In this document: one piece after another, positions 10,491 through 21,825 of the stretch
How positions within the stretch are numbered: the stretch's first letter is position 1
Layout: each line of letters opens with the position of its first letter
From: Mytilinidion resinicola
Lineage: Eukaryota; Ascomycota; Dothideomycetes; Mytilinidiales; Mytilinidiaceae
NCBI RefSeq assembly: GCF_010093595.1
Contig: NW_022985452.1
Coordinates: 1 to 64,000 of the forward strand
Reading direction: 5' to 3'
Length of the DNA stretch: 64,000 bases
Made by a program: the position numbers and the translations under genes
Notes under the pieces: model-generated
The model's database searches: none
What the model saw: only the letters and a program-made list of their open reading frames with translations
What the model was told of the DNA's origin: nothing

Positions 10491-11249
10491 TCCGTTCATG
10501 GGGCGGACTGTACTAGCGTCCAGATCTCGGGGACACTAGCGAAAAGATCTCGGGCAAATGCAGCTCTGTTTCAGGATGGCATGACCCACAGATGCAATCA
10601 TAGCGTTGAAAAATAAGCGAGGCAAAAACGACAGCAGATCGCAGCATCACGATGCAGGTGTCCACAAGCTTAACGCCCAAAAAGGGCAACGAGTCAGCGC
10701 TCCTACAAAACCTCGGGCAAACCCCGTGCCTGGTGCGTCATCGTCGGGAAAGCTGTCGTGCGGAGCGATTGGATGAGCTGACCCAACGAACGTGGACTCC
10801 GAGTTCCGATAGAATACGAGTCTGACGCCCGAAGTTAATCATGCATGCCTTGGAGAACGCGATCTTCAGTTTCACCTCTACTTCGGCGTTGAACTTCGGT
10901 GAGAAATGCTAGATCGTGCTTATTTAGACCCCGGTGTAGTGCCTCCTAAAGTCAGAATATCCAACAACAGGGACTATTGGGGATAAGCGCAGTTCTAACC
11001 TACATAGGGAGTCTACGACGCCGACGTTCGGGTTCGGCCAGGGATCTCCTATACCCGGCGGGCCTTCTTTCTCTAGTATAGCTCGAATGATAGCAGAGTG
11101 GATGAAAAAAGCCACTTGATGATGTTGAGACATGCGGAGAATGTCGTAAGCTGCTCTCGGCCTCCAGCCACAGTTCCCTCCACTAGAATGGATACGGACA
11201 ACTGCGCCATTTCCCGACCCGTCACCGACACTGTCCGCTCCAAGTCTAC

Positions 11250-11315
11250 TATCCGCCCCACGGACTCTATGGCGTGCGCCATAGATTCCTAGCTTTAGAG
11301 TCCGTGGGGCGGATA
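11250..11315. repeat. Nested palindrome about 230 bp upstream of PKS ATG
   Basis: A perfect 20-bp inverted repeat (TATCCGCCCCACGGACTCTA at 11250-11269, its complement at 11296-11315) encloses a 26-base loop. A second perfect palindrome, CTATGGCG TG CGCCATAG, covers 11267-11284 and overlaps the end of the left arm. It could be a regulatory cruciform, a transcription-factor site, or a tiny mobile element. Confidence 0.8.
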
Positions 11316-11548
11316 GATCGTACTTATTTTGCTAAAGTGCACTCTTTTTATACCCCCCCGTGGTCTGTGTGGATGAGTCTATACATTTAACTTCGCTACT
11401 CCCGAATCTAATGGTCTCAATGCTATTGAACAAGTAGAAGCACTGGGCGATTTGAGCAGTCTTCTATCTCTCTACTTCCAACTACCCTACGTCAAACGCG
11501 TCGATCCTTATCCTTCCTTTCATTCTCGAACACTTTCCTTAAGGAAAT

Positions 11549-14500
11549 ATGGGGGCGGCAAAGAATACAGACAGTCACTCTGTAGCAGTGACAGGTCTAT
11601 CATGTAGATTTCCTGGTGATGGTGACACCCTCGACACCTTCTGGGAGTCAATCTGTGCCGGAAAATGTCCGCCTTCCCTCCCTAATTAGCAACGAGCGCG
11701 AATTCGAATTTCGGGCTGACCCTAGTTTACAGCGGCATGGTCAAAGATTCCAAAGGAGCGCTTTAATATTGATTCCTTTTGGTCGCAAACAAAGAACCGC
11801 AATACCAGCACCGCCAAAGGTGCCCATTTCCTGAAGCAGGATATATCCAAATTCGACGCAAACTTCTTCACTCTGCCGAAGAACGATGTCGAGGCCACGG
11901 ATCCACAGCAAAGAATCATGATGGAGGTCGCCTACGAAGCCCTGGAACGTGCTGGCCTGCCCCTTAGCAAGATCGCTGGAACTAAAACAGGGGTGTTCAT
12001 GGGCTCGTTCACCAGCGACTACAGAGAAGGCATGTTAAGGGATCCGGACAATCTCCCTGCCAACACTGCAACGGCATCACCCACAACGGCACTGTCGGCC
12101 CGCATGTCATGGCTGTGGGATTTGCGCGGCCCATGCTTCACTTTGGATACGGCATGCTCGTCCAGTCTAGTGGCATTGCATCTAGCGTGTCAGAGCTTGC
12201 GGACGGGAGAGTCTGATTATGCGATCGTAGGCGGGACTTCGTTACTGCTCAATCCGGAATGGTTCATGAACCTCTCCGGCCAGGGGTTCATTTCGCCTGA
12301 TGGAAAGTGCAAGAGTTTCGACGAGTCTGGCAACGGTTACGGTCGAGGCGAAGGCTTCGGATGCGTAATCTTGAAGCGCGTGGACGACGCAGTCCTGGCC
12401 GGCGACCCTATTCGGGCCGTCATCCGCGGGACCGGCTCGAACCAGGACGGCCACACCAAGGGATTTACGGTCCCGAGCGCTGACGCGCAAGCGACGCTCA
12501 TCGCGGACGTCTATCGGAGTGCAGGTTTGGACTTCAACAACACTGGCTATGTCGAAGCCCACGTAGGTCACTTCTGCTGTTTTGGTCACGGGGTTGAGGC
12601 TAATCGAGTTGTTAGGGCACCGGCACGCAAGCTGGCGACGTACAGGAGACAACAGCGCTAGCCAGGACCATTGCTGCTACCCACACATCGCAAAACAAGC
12701 TCATCATTGGCTCAGTGAAATCAAATGTATGTCCAATGGCCTTTGTCCGCGATTGACGACTGACCGCATCTAGATTGGCCATCTCGAGGCAGCTGCCGGC
12801 ATCGCCGGCATTATCAAAGCCGTTCTAATTCTCGAAACTGGCTTGATCCCGCCCAGCATCAACTTTAAGAAAGGAAACCCGAAGATCAAATTCGAGGAGT
12901 GGAAGCTCCAGGTCGCAACAAAGCTGACACCATGGCCTACCAACGGCCTACGGCGCGTCAGTACCAATTCGTTCGGATACGGCGGGACCAATGCTCATGC
13001 CATCCTCGACGACGCTACTTCCTACCTTCAAGGACGAGGCATCTCCCCGATCCCGCACGTTGCTTCGAATGACCGCTCGGGACCGCGGCTATTCGTTTTG
13101 AGCGCTCAGGACAAGGAGGGCCTCAAGCGCGTGAAAGAGCCCTTGGCACAATACGTCGAGGGCAAAAATGCCAAACAGACCAACGAGTTCCTCTCCCAGC
13201 TGGCATACACGTTGAGTGATCGGCGATCTCACCTCCAATGGAAAACATACGCAGTGGCCTCATCGCCTGATCAGCTTGCTGAGACGCTGAACAGTGACGA
13301 AAATCCAGCATTGATCGCGCAGTCCTCTCGACAGCCCCGGCTCGGGTTTATCTTCACTGGTCAAGGAGCGCAGTGGCCCGGAATGGGTATGCAGCTTATG
13401 GCCTACCCCGTCTTCCGAGAAAGCGTAGCTGCGGCCGATCGCTATCTGCAGGAGGTGTGTGAATGCCCCTGGTCGGCGACAGAAGAGCTGGAGAAGAGCA
13501 AAACGAGCTCGCGGCTGCACTTAGCTGAGTTCAGCCAAGCGCTCTGCACTGTGTTGCAAGTTGCTCTAGTCGACCTCCTCCGGACTTGGGGAATCCTTCC
13601 TTCCGCGGTTGCTGGCCATTCCAGCGGCGAGATCGCGGCGGCCTATGCCATGGGCGCCTTAACCAAAGAAGATGCATGGCGGGTGGCCTATTACCGCGGC
13701 GTTCTTTCTACTAAGATGAAGACTAACTCCCCCGACCTTAAAGGCTCTATGATGGCGGCCGGTCTCTCTCCCGAGAAGGCTGAGGAATGGTTTGCTAAGG
13801 TGACGGAGGGAGAGCTGGTGGTGGCCTGCATTAACTCACCGACTAGTGTGACTATTTCCGGAGACACCGCTGGCATTGAGCAACTGCTTGGGATGCTCCA
13901 GAAAGCAGGTGTGTTTGCGCGGAAGCTCCAGGTTGACACCGCCTACCACTCCCCCCATATGCAGACGGTGGCGCAAGACTACTATATGCTTCTATCGGAT
14001 CTTGTCCCCTTAGTTCCAGACGGGGATTGCATAATGCACTCCAGTGTCGAGGGCTCTATCATCGAGGCCGAGCAGCTGGGGGCGGTTAACTGGGTGCGCA
14101 ATCTCATCTCGCCCGTCCAGTTCTCCACAGCGGTGTACGACATGCTGCGACCAGTGAGAGACGGCAAGCGCGCAGATGAGAATGCAGTGGACCTGCTGAT
14201 CGAGCTTGGACCGCATTCCGCTCTCCAGGGGCCGGCGACGCAGACGCTCAAGGCACACAACATCACCAACATCCCATACCAGTCGGTCGTCGCCCGAAAC
14301 CAGAACGCAGTGGAGACGGCTCTGAGCCTGGCGGGCTCGCTCTGGGCCCAGGGCTACAAAGTGAACGTCCAGCAGGTCAATGGAGACGGCGGCAAGCAAT
14401 TCACCGCGCCATTGGTCGACCTTCCCACCTACCCGTGGAAGCACGCCCAGCGCTACTACCACGAGGACCGCATCGAACAAGAGTTCCTGCACCGCGCCCG

Positions 14501-17500
14501 TCCCAAACAGAGCCTCATCGGTGCGCCCGCCCCGGCCATGGGCGAGCGCGAGTATCTATGGCGGGGTTTCATCCGCCTGGCCGAGGAGCCCTGGATCGCG
14601 GATCACCAGATCCAAGGCTCTGTCCTCTATCCCGCTGCTGGATATCTTGCCATGGCCCTCGAGGCCGCCTCCCAGACGGCCGACCCGTCCAAGCAGATCT
14701 CATCGTTCCGGTTGCAGGACATCCAACTGACGGCCGCTGCCGTCCTCTCCACAGAGGCCGACGTGGAGTGCATTGTTCAGCTTCGCCCTCATAATGCTAG
14801 TACGCGTGACTCGTCATCCACATGGACCGAGTTCACCGTCACCAGCTCGCCCGACAGCAAGGCGCTAGTTAAGAACTGCTCCGGCCTGATTCTAGTCGAG
14901 TACGAGCCTGCACCAGGCTCCGAGGCCAGCCAGGAGCGGACGCTGGAGCTGCAGGCGCTGACGTCTCAGTACGACGAAGCAAAAGCCTCCTGCAATAGCC
15001 GGATTGACTCCACCGAGTTCTACAGTGACTTAAGCGCAGTGGGTCTACAGTACGGCCCCGCGTTTGCTAATGTCCGCGAAGCCCGCAACCGCGACGGACA
15101 GAGCTATGGGTTGGTGGAAATTCCAGATGTGCCAGCTTGGACACCCGAAGGTTGTGATAGGCCGCATGTTATTCATCCAGGCACGCTCGATGCTATCTTC
15201 CACCTTGCCTTTGCTGCCGTCATGGGCGAGAATGCCCTCACTGCCATGGTCCCCAAGTCGATTGACGAGATTATCATCTCTGCCCACGTTCCCTGGACCC
15301 CAGGAGTCAAGCTCCCCGGCTTTGCAAACTCGGCGAAGCATGGTTTCCGTGAGCTCAAGTCCGATATCCTCATGCTCGATGACAATGAGCATCTTCCGGC
15401 TGTCGACATTCGGGGCTTTTTGTGCGCCGAGGTGGCCGGCGGCTCAGCAAGCAACACGCAGACTGCAGCCAAATCCATTACCAGCAAGCTGGTGTGGAGG
15501 CCTGCTGTTGACCTGCTGACGACTGAAGAACTTCAGCGGGCCCTTGATCCCATTCGCGGGACCGAAAAAGTGGCTGAATATGTGAAGCTCCTTCACCATT
15601 CAAATCCAGCCCTGTCAGTGTTGGAGATCGCATCTAACTCTTCTCTGCTCACTCATGGTGACCTTTCCAACATATCCAAGACCGGAGAGGTTACCATCGC
15701 ATGTGGGGATGCTGAGCTGAAGGCGAAGCTGGATGAAACCGCCCACGATGCCCTCATTGAATCCCTAGATTTCACTGAGGAACTCCTTCCGGAGTCGCTC
15801 GAAGGTCGAAGTTACGATGTGGTCATTCTATCAGATCTCGACTCATTCGACTCACAAGCAGAGCTTACGCTCTCAAACATCGCGAAGGTCCTGAAGCCTG
15901 ATGGCAGTGTTTGCTTCTCTGCAGACAAAGACGCTGTAGTCAAGTTCCAGTCTTATGCTAATGAGTTACTCACGACAGTGTTCCAATCGGCGGAACACAG
16001 TTTTGTTATAGGGCAAAAGAGCTTGCATGCCAACGGCATCAACGGTACAAATGGGCGTGCCGAGCCAGATCTTATCACACTCATCCAGCCCGCCGAACTG
16101 ACCGAGAAAGCTCGAGCAGCGGCATCTGATATCGGCACAGCCCTCCAGGGTCATGGCTATGAGATCGACACGTTTTCCTGGGGCTCCGACGTATCCTCCC
16201 TCGCAGGCAAGACGTGCATTTCCCTACTTGAATTACAGGAATCCATCCTTCAGGACCTCGCCAAGAGCGACTTCGAGAACATCAAGAAGTTGATTCTAGC
16301 CTCCGCAAGCGTTTTCTGGGTCACTACCTTTGACGATCCGAGCTCGAGCATGATTGACGGTCTGGCTCGAGTCGTGCGCAACGAGACACCAGGCCTATCT
16401 CTTCGCACTTTCCATGCTGGCGAGGCTTTACTCTCCTCATCAGCTCGCTTGGCCAAATTGGTCAGCACTGCCTTCAATTCGAAGTCTGAAGAAGACGAGT
16501 ATTTAGTCAAGGATGACCTCTTGCACGTTAGTCGTATCGAAGAAAACGTTGCATTGAACGATCAGATCAACGACCTGCTTCCCGGCGCGGCCTCTACCAT
16601 CACTAGTATGCCACTAAAAGACGCGAAATTTGGTCTGAAAATGTGTATTCAGACACCAGGTATGCTAGATTCGGTTTGTATGGAAATCGATGAGTTAGCT
16701 GGAACAGAGCTTGAGCCGAACTACGTTGAGATCCAGGTGAAGGCTTCGTCAGTCAAGTAAGCAATCACTCATGTGAACGAAAAACCCCGATATTACTAAA
16801 CTAACACTATCTCAGTTTCCGCGACGTCATGGCAGCGATGGGCCAACTCCCCGATTCGAGACTTGGCCTTGACGCGGCCGGCCTAGTCCGTCGCGTGGGC
16901 AGCGCCGTAACGAAATTCAAGGTCGGTGATAGAGTAGCAGTGTACGGTCACGGCGCGCACAGAACTATCCATCGGACTCGAGATGAGCTTTGCGCCCTAA
17001 TTCCCGAGGGAATGACCTTTGAGCAAGCCGCCGCCGTCCCAGCCATCCATGGTACGGCGTGGAATGCGCTTGTCCGGCTGGCTAGAGTCCAAAAGGGACA
17101 GTCGATCCTCATTCATGCTGCCGCCGGCGGAGTCGGTCAAGCAGCTATCCAGATTGCGAGGCACTTCGAACTGGAAATCTTCGCAACTGTGTCATCCGAG
17201 ACCAAGAGAAAGTTACTCCGTGACACCTATGGGATCCCAGACGACCACATTTTCAATTCTCGGGCCCTCAGTTTTGTCAAGGGCATCAAGCGCATGACAA
17301 ATGGGCGCGGTGTCGACGTTATTCTCAATTCGCTTTCTGGTGAAACTCTCCGCCAGACGTGGCACTGCATCGCGCCGTTTGGCTACTTTATCGAGATCGG
17401 TCTGCGAGATATCCTTGCCAACACGGGCCTAGACATGGCACCATTCCAACAAGATGCAACGTTCACTTTCTTCAATCTCAATCATCTTGAGCAAGACAGG

Positions 17501-18901
17501 CCAGACATCCTGGCTACCATCATCGAAGGCGCCTTCGACCTTTTCCGTCGCGGAATATCGAAGCCGGTGGAACCCCTTGTTAGCTACCCGATTTCCGAAG
17601 TTGAGACTGCGTTGCGTCTCATGCAGGCAGGCAAGTATTTGGGTAAGCAGGTCTTCACCTGGGGCGACGACGATGTAGTACCGGTAATCCAGCCGCCAAA
17701 GAGTAGCCTTAAGCTCGACCCTGAAGGGGTTTATGTGCTTGTTGGTGGCCTCGGTGGACTGGGAAGGAGTCTCTCCATGAAACTGGTTCAGCTCGGTGCC
17801 CGAAAGCTGTGCTTCTTCTCTCGTTCTGGCGCCAAATCCGCTGCTGCAAAAGAGTTGGTTCACGACCTCGAGCAGCTGAATGTCCAGGTACAAGCTCTTG
17901 TGTGCGACGTCGCCGACGACAGCGCAGTCGCAGCCTCGATCGCCAAATGCTCACAAGAACTTGGCACCATCCGCGGAATCTTCCAATGTAAGGACTATAG
18001 CTCACTTTACCCTATCTATTAGCTAATCCCGTTTTTAGGCGCCATGGTCCTCCGCGACACCCTTTTCGTCAACATGACGCACCAGCAATGGCTTGAAGCC
18101 ACACGCCCCAAGGTCCAGGGCAGCTGGAACCTTTCCAAACGTCTTCCCAATGTGGACTTTTTCATCTCGCTCAGCTCTTTCGCCGCCGTCTACGGTAACC
18201 GTGGACAGACCAACTACAGTGCTGCGGGAGCCTACGAAGATGCGCTAGCCTATCATCGTCGCGCTCAGGGACAGCGCGCTACGACGGTCGATCTCGGCAT
18301 AATGCGCGACATTGGTGTGTTAGCGGAGACCGGCATCACGGAGAGCTTGATGGAGTGGGAGAAGCCCTACGGCATTCGAGAGCCCGAGTTCCACGCTCTG
18401 ATGGAGCGCGCCATCGACGGCGACATTCACGCCACCGGCGGAGCGCAAGTCATCACCGGCCTCGCCACCGGCGGCAGCGCCATCGCCGCTGGGATCGACG
18501 CTCCGTTCTACCTCGACAGCAAGCGCTTCAGCATCATGGCCCTCACCGGCACCCGCAACCAGGATTCCGGCGCCGACTCCGCCTCTGCCTCGGCACCGAC
18601 ACACACGCTCATTGCAGCGGCCGAATCTCTCGAGGAAGCAGCCACCGCTATCACCAATGCGCTCGTCAAGCAGGTTGCGAAGATGCTGCAGATGCCTGTT
18701 GAGGAGATTGATGTGGAGCGGTTCTTGCACAGCTATGGTATTGACAGTTTGGTGGCGATTGAGCTTATGAACTGGGCGTTGAAAGAGTTGAAGACTAGTG
18801 TTACGGTGTTTGATGTGTTGGCGGGTGTGCCGATATCGACTTTTGCGACGAAGTTGGCGGCGAAGAGTACGGTTTTGCCGGCGGCTTTGAAGCCTGAGTG
18901 A
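11549..18901 (+). CDS. Highly reducing type I polyketide synthase
   Basis: Six exons: 11549-11666, 11733-12562, 12616-12726, 12774-16756, 16816-17987 and 18039-18901. They sum to 7,077 nt, or 2,358 aa. Domains: KS (about 10-430, active Cys181 in TACSSSL, EAHGTGT, NIGHLEAAAG); AT (Ser636 in GHSSGE); DH (His964 in ADHQIQG, Asp1159 in HPGTLDAIF); a degenerate C-methyltransferase region (about 1295-1400) lacking the GxGxG SAM loop; ER (about 1665-1960, HAAAGGVGQAAI); KR (about 1985-2190, GGLGGLG, Tyr2131); ACP (Ser2308 in GIDSLVAIEL). There is no thioesterase, so release is likely by another enzyme or spontaneous. The KR residue four after Tyr2131 is Gly, where Asn is common. The product should be a reduced, probably unmethylated chain; its identity cannot be read from sequence. 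The divergent transporter and the downstream AflR-type gene suggest a small cluster. Confidence 0.95.
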
Positions 18902-20535
18902 GTTGGAAAGTTATGATCTTTTTTAGTATCAATGGAGTTATGATTTTTCATTTTGTTCCTTTTTACTCTTTAGGTGTTACGGTATATAGAATGGATTATG
19001 TTACAAAGGTTATAAAAAGGGCGCCATGATTCGGACATACCTCGAACATACTACGTGACCTTTTGACATTCTGATTGCATTAACGATCAATCCACTACTG
19101 TCTGATTAATACATTCACTGCAGGATAACCCGACTCCCGGTTTGCCCATGTACTATAGTAAACACCACAACGAGGCTACTTCCTCGCCTACACATAACAA
19201 CATGCAGCTGCTAAGGCGACTAGCAGTCTACAAGTTGGCCACGGCGTGTGCGGATTGCTCCACCAGTGAATCATGAGGATGAGTTTGATGAGTACCTGCG
19301 GGCTAGTCTCAATAGAAAAGGGACCTCTATAAGGTGCGAAATTGGATGGTCTAGGCATCATCCTCAGCGTCTTGGCGCTTGTGAATGTTTGAATTTGAAC
19401 CTCTGATGAAAGCGTTGTGGAAGCGGACTATTGCCTTGTGCCGTACACGGTCCTAGGTAGCCTAGCAAAGACCTGTCCCTTAGATGAAATCGCCCTTGGT
19501 CGCATTACCATATTCTTTCAGGAGATCCGGACGCCTCTCTTAGCACGCTTGCTGATCTCCGAAACCCGTCAGCGTAATACAGCTCCTAGACGCGTCCGAT
19601 GAACTAACGTCGTTCACCCAACTAACGAGTATTGGTGGACTGTTCCGCGAGCAGTTTTAGTCACGCTTAGAGGAATTTGGACTAGCCGCTCGCCCCTCCC
19701 TCAAATCCTCGCCAATTCTCGGGAGTGGCTGATTCTCGCTTCCTCTTCCTGGGTGAACGACATTCAGAACTCACACATCTGCAGCTGCAGCCCAATTCAT
19801 GCAAAAGCCGAGTGCCAACGACAAATATGGAAGGAGGCTGACAGTGACATCGCTAGTGGCACGACAGCTACGGCCGGGCCCAGGACTACAAAAACCCGGG
19901 CTACGGAGTTTTGTGAACGGTGCGACAGGGCAGGGCTTGGTCCGTTGACCGACAAGGATGAGCAACGTGTGGCCTAGGAAGAACCCTGCATTAGTGACGG
20001 TTCGGGCAAATGCAAAAAGTCCTCGTTATAAAGTTTTCGGGTTATAGCGATATATTCAATACAGTGCTGTTTTTTCGCCGGACTGTCCAGTTTTGTGAGG
20101 GCTATTATAATAACTTGCTTACTATGGTATCATAAGCCCCGGCTCACCAATATTACACTGACCAGGGGCTTTTTTATATGGAGGAGTGCCCCCTTGACCT
20201 TGCTGTTTTGGAGACCATTGGTATACAAATCACTTACATGTGACTCTTGATACAGTAATACCCTCCATAGCCCTCCGAAAAGCCGTATGACTATACCAAG
20301 GTTTTACTGCGTAGAGGCCATGCTACGGACCGTTCCACTCGAACCCGACATCCGGCCGGAGCCTTACCCGTGAGACGCAACAGCACTGAATGCATAGATA
20401 CAAAGGGTGCACCGAGGAAGTGTAACTTCATGCATATTTTCCCCAACGCCCCAAACAAAAAAAAACAAAGAAAACAGAAACGCCGCCGTGCTAAAATGTT
20501 CATCATGCATCACAAACTCAATGAAATAAAAAATG
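18902..20535. other. PKS 3' flank, no gene recognised
   Basis: About 1.6 kb between the PKS stop and the convergent regulator gene. It contains the second MITE-like copy (19605-19765) and a small hairpin near 20138-20172 (AAGCCCC ... GGGGCTT) followed by T-rich sequence. Remaining open frames are short and lack family character. Confidence 0.55.
19605..19765. mobile_element. MITE-like element, copy 2, downstream of PKS
   Basis: Begins TAACGTCGTTCACCCA and ends with the inverted TGGGTGAACGACATT. Its interior aligns with copy 1: CGCGAGCAG, then AGAGGAATTTGGACTAG, then GCTCGCCCC and CCAATTCTCGG appear in the same order. The two copies flank the PKS gene in direct orientation, 9.5 kb apart. Confidence 0.72.
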
Positions 20536-21825
20536 CTATGCAAGCGCTGAATCCATCGTCTCGTCTCTCGCGGGCACTGAAAACATTCTCTTGACGTCAC
20601 CGGCCTTCTTCTCGAGCCATATGCGCGTGTAATCGCACGCAATCATAAACGCCGTGTGCCGCGACGGGTCTGGGAGGCCGGCCCACTGGTTGTGCAGATC
20701 GCGCAGATACAGTGTAAGCTGCGACAGCAGCCGCTCCAGCTTGCGGAATGACAGCAGGTACAGCCGCTGTCGGAGGTCCATCTCGTCGTCCTCCTCTAGT
20801 TCGAGCACGCCCCACGACAGCCGCGGCTCCATGAGGCCTCCCAGGGACATGTTGGTTGGCGTGTTGGCCCGGCTGGGCATGGGCATGGGCTTGGTCCCCC
20901 TCTCGGCGTTCCCCAAGGTCGCCATCTCGGCCGCCGACGACGACGACGACGCCTTGCGCGGCGCGGAGTCGTTGGCGAGCATCTTGAAGTCGTCAATAAC
21001 GTAGCCGATGAGCATGGCCACGGCCATGATGTGGATGGGCTCGGAGTCCTCGCCGCCGTGCGAGCACGCCATCGACGTTTCGGACGACATGATGCAAAGC
21101 TTCAGCTTGGCGAGCTGCGCGTCGAGTGACAGCCGCTGGTCGTTGCTGGTGCCGCTGCCGCGCATCGACGCCAGCAGCTCCGTGACGCCCGCGTGGCAAG
21201 TGCATTCACCCTCGCCGCTCAGCGCCCAGCACATCCCCATGTCGAGGGCGTCGCCATTGTGGTTGGTGCCGAAGAGGGATCCCAGGACCCAAGGTTTGGT
21301 GTTGGCGTAATCGGCTCCCGTCGTTGCGAACTGCCCAGGCGCCATGCTGCTGGTGCTTCCTAGGCCGCTAAAGTCCATCATCGGCGCGGGTTCGGTTGGC
21401 ATCGGAAACATGTAATCGGCGAGAAGGTTTGCATTATTATTGTGCGTCGCGGCCGGTTCGTCGGGCATCGCACAACCATTGAACTGGGCCGCAGTGTTAC
21501 TCGAATCGTTGAATTGGGTCGCAGGGTTGCTCGTAATGTTGCTATTGCCGTTGGTACTGGCACGAGTATCGTCGGTGGATGAGGCCCGCGGAGGCCTCCC
21601 TGACCGCGAAAGCCCCCTCCCTCGCTGCGATGGGGGGATCGAAATGGGTGGCGCGTCCTTGTGTGTTCTCCGCGACAGACCGTAGATGCACTCAGTTTCG
21701 TTGCGCTCACACCTTGAGCACGTCGGCTTTCGCTGGCTGCACCGCACTTTGGACTCGTTGCAGGCGTTGCACGACGCTCGTAGTCGCATCCTGTTGTCGT
21801 CCGTCATTGCTGGCCAATTTGACAT
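20536..21825 (-). CDS. AflR-type Zn2Cys6 transcription factor
   Basis: Uninterrupted frame of 429 aa. Residues 13-50 form a binuclear zinc cluster with Cys spacing C-x2-C-x6-C-x6-C-x2-C-x6-C (ASCNACNESKVRC, then PTCSRCERNETEC). A basic linker follows (YGLSRRTHKD), as in AflR. The middle is low-complexity and rich in Asn, Ser and Thr. The segment around residues 205-225 (GECTCHAGVTELLASM) matches the Cys-containing start of the AflR-family regulatory domain. The C-terminus (residues 355-429) has the helical LxxFRKLExLLxQL pattern of that domain. It is transcribed toward the PKS and ends 1.6 kb from it. Pathway-specific activation of the PKS and transporter is the likely job, inferred from position and family. 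A second Met lies at residue 7. Confidence 0.88.
   Translation of the reverse strand: MSNWPAMTDDNRMRLRASCNACNESKVRCSQRKPTCSRCERNETECIYGLSRRTHKDAPPISIPPSQRGRGLSRSGRPPRASSTDDTRASTNGNSNITSNPATQFNDSSNTAAQFNGCAMPDEPAATHNNNANLLADYMFPMPTEPAPMMDFSGLGSTSSMAPGQFATTGADYANTKPWVLGSLFGTNHNGDALDMGMCWALSGEGECTCHAGVTELLASMRGSGTSNDQRLSLDAQLAKLKLCIMSSETSMACSHGGEDSEPIHIMAVAMLIGYVIDDFKMLANDSAPRKASSSSSAAEMATLGNAERGTKPMPMPSRANTPTNMSLGGLMEPRLSWGVLELEEDDEMDLRQRLYLLSFRKLERLLSQLTLYLRDLHNQWAGLPDPSRHTAFMIACDYTRIWLEKKAGDVKRMFSVPARDETMDSALA

Larger units (their letters stand above)
9646..11548. promoter_or_regulatory. Divergent upstream region of transporter and PKS
   Basis: This 1.9 kb region separates the transporter ATG at 9645 from the PKS ATG at 11549 and must hold both promoters. 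It contains a miniature inverted-repeat element, a GC-rich hairpin and a nested palindrome, listed separately. I looked for an AflR-style TCG(N5)CGA site and did not find a clean one. No protein-coding gene was recognised. Confidence 0.6.

Noticed and set aside
10311..10499. Frame with a GSGVRIPPPKP-like end that often shadows tRNA genes
   Set aside because: I could not fold a tRNA cloverleaf with A and B boxes around 10290-10370, so no RNA gene is claimed.
9646..11548. AflR-type binding sites TCG(N5)CGA in the shared upstream region
   Set aside because: Near matches were seen by eye but none with the correct spacing.
15045..15519. Overlapping open frames on both strands inside the PKS DH region
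   Set aside because: The PKS frame is continuous through here with recognised DH residues; the others are shadows.
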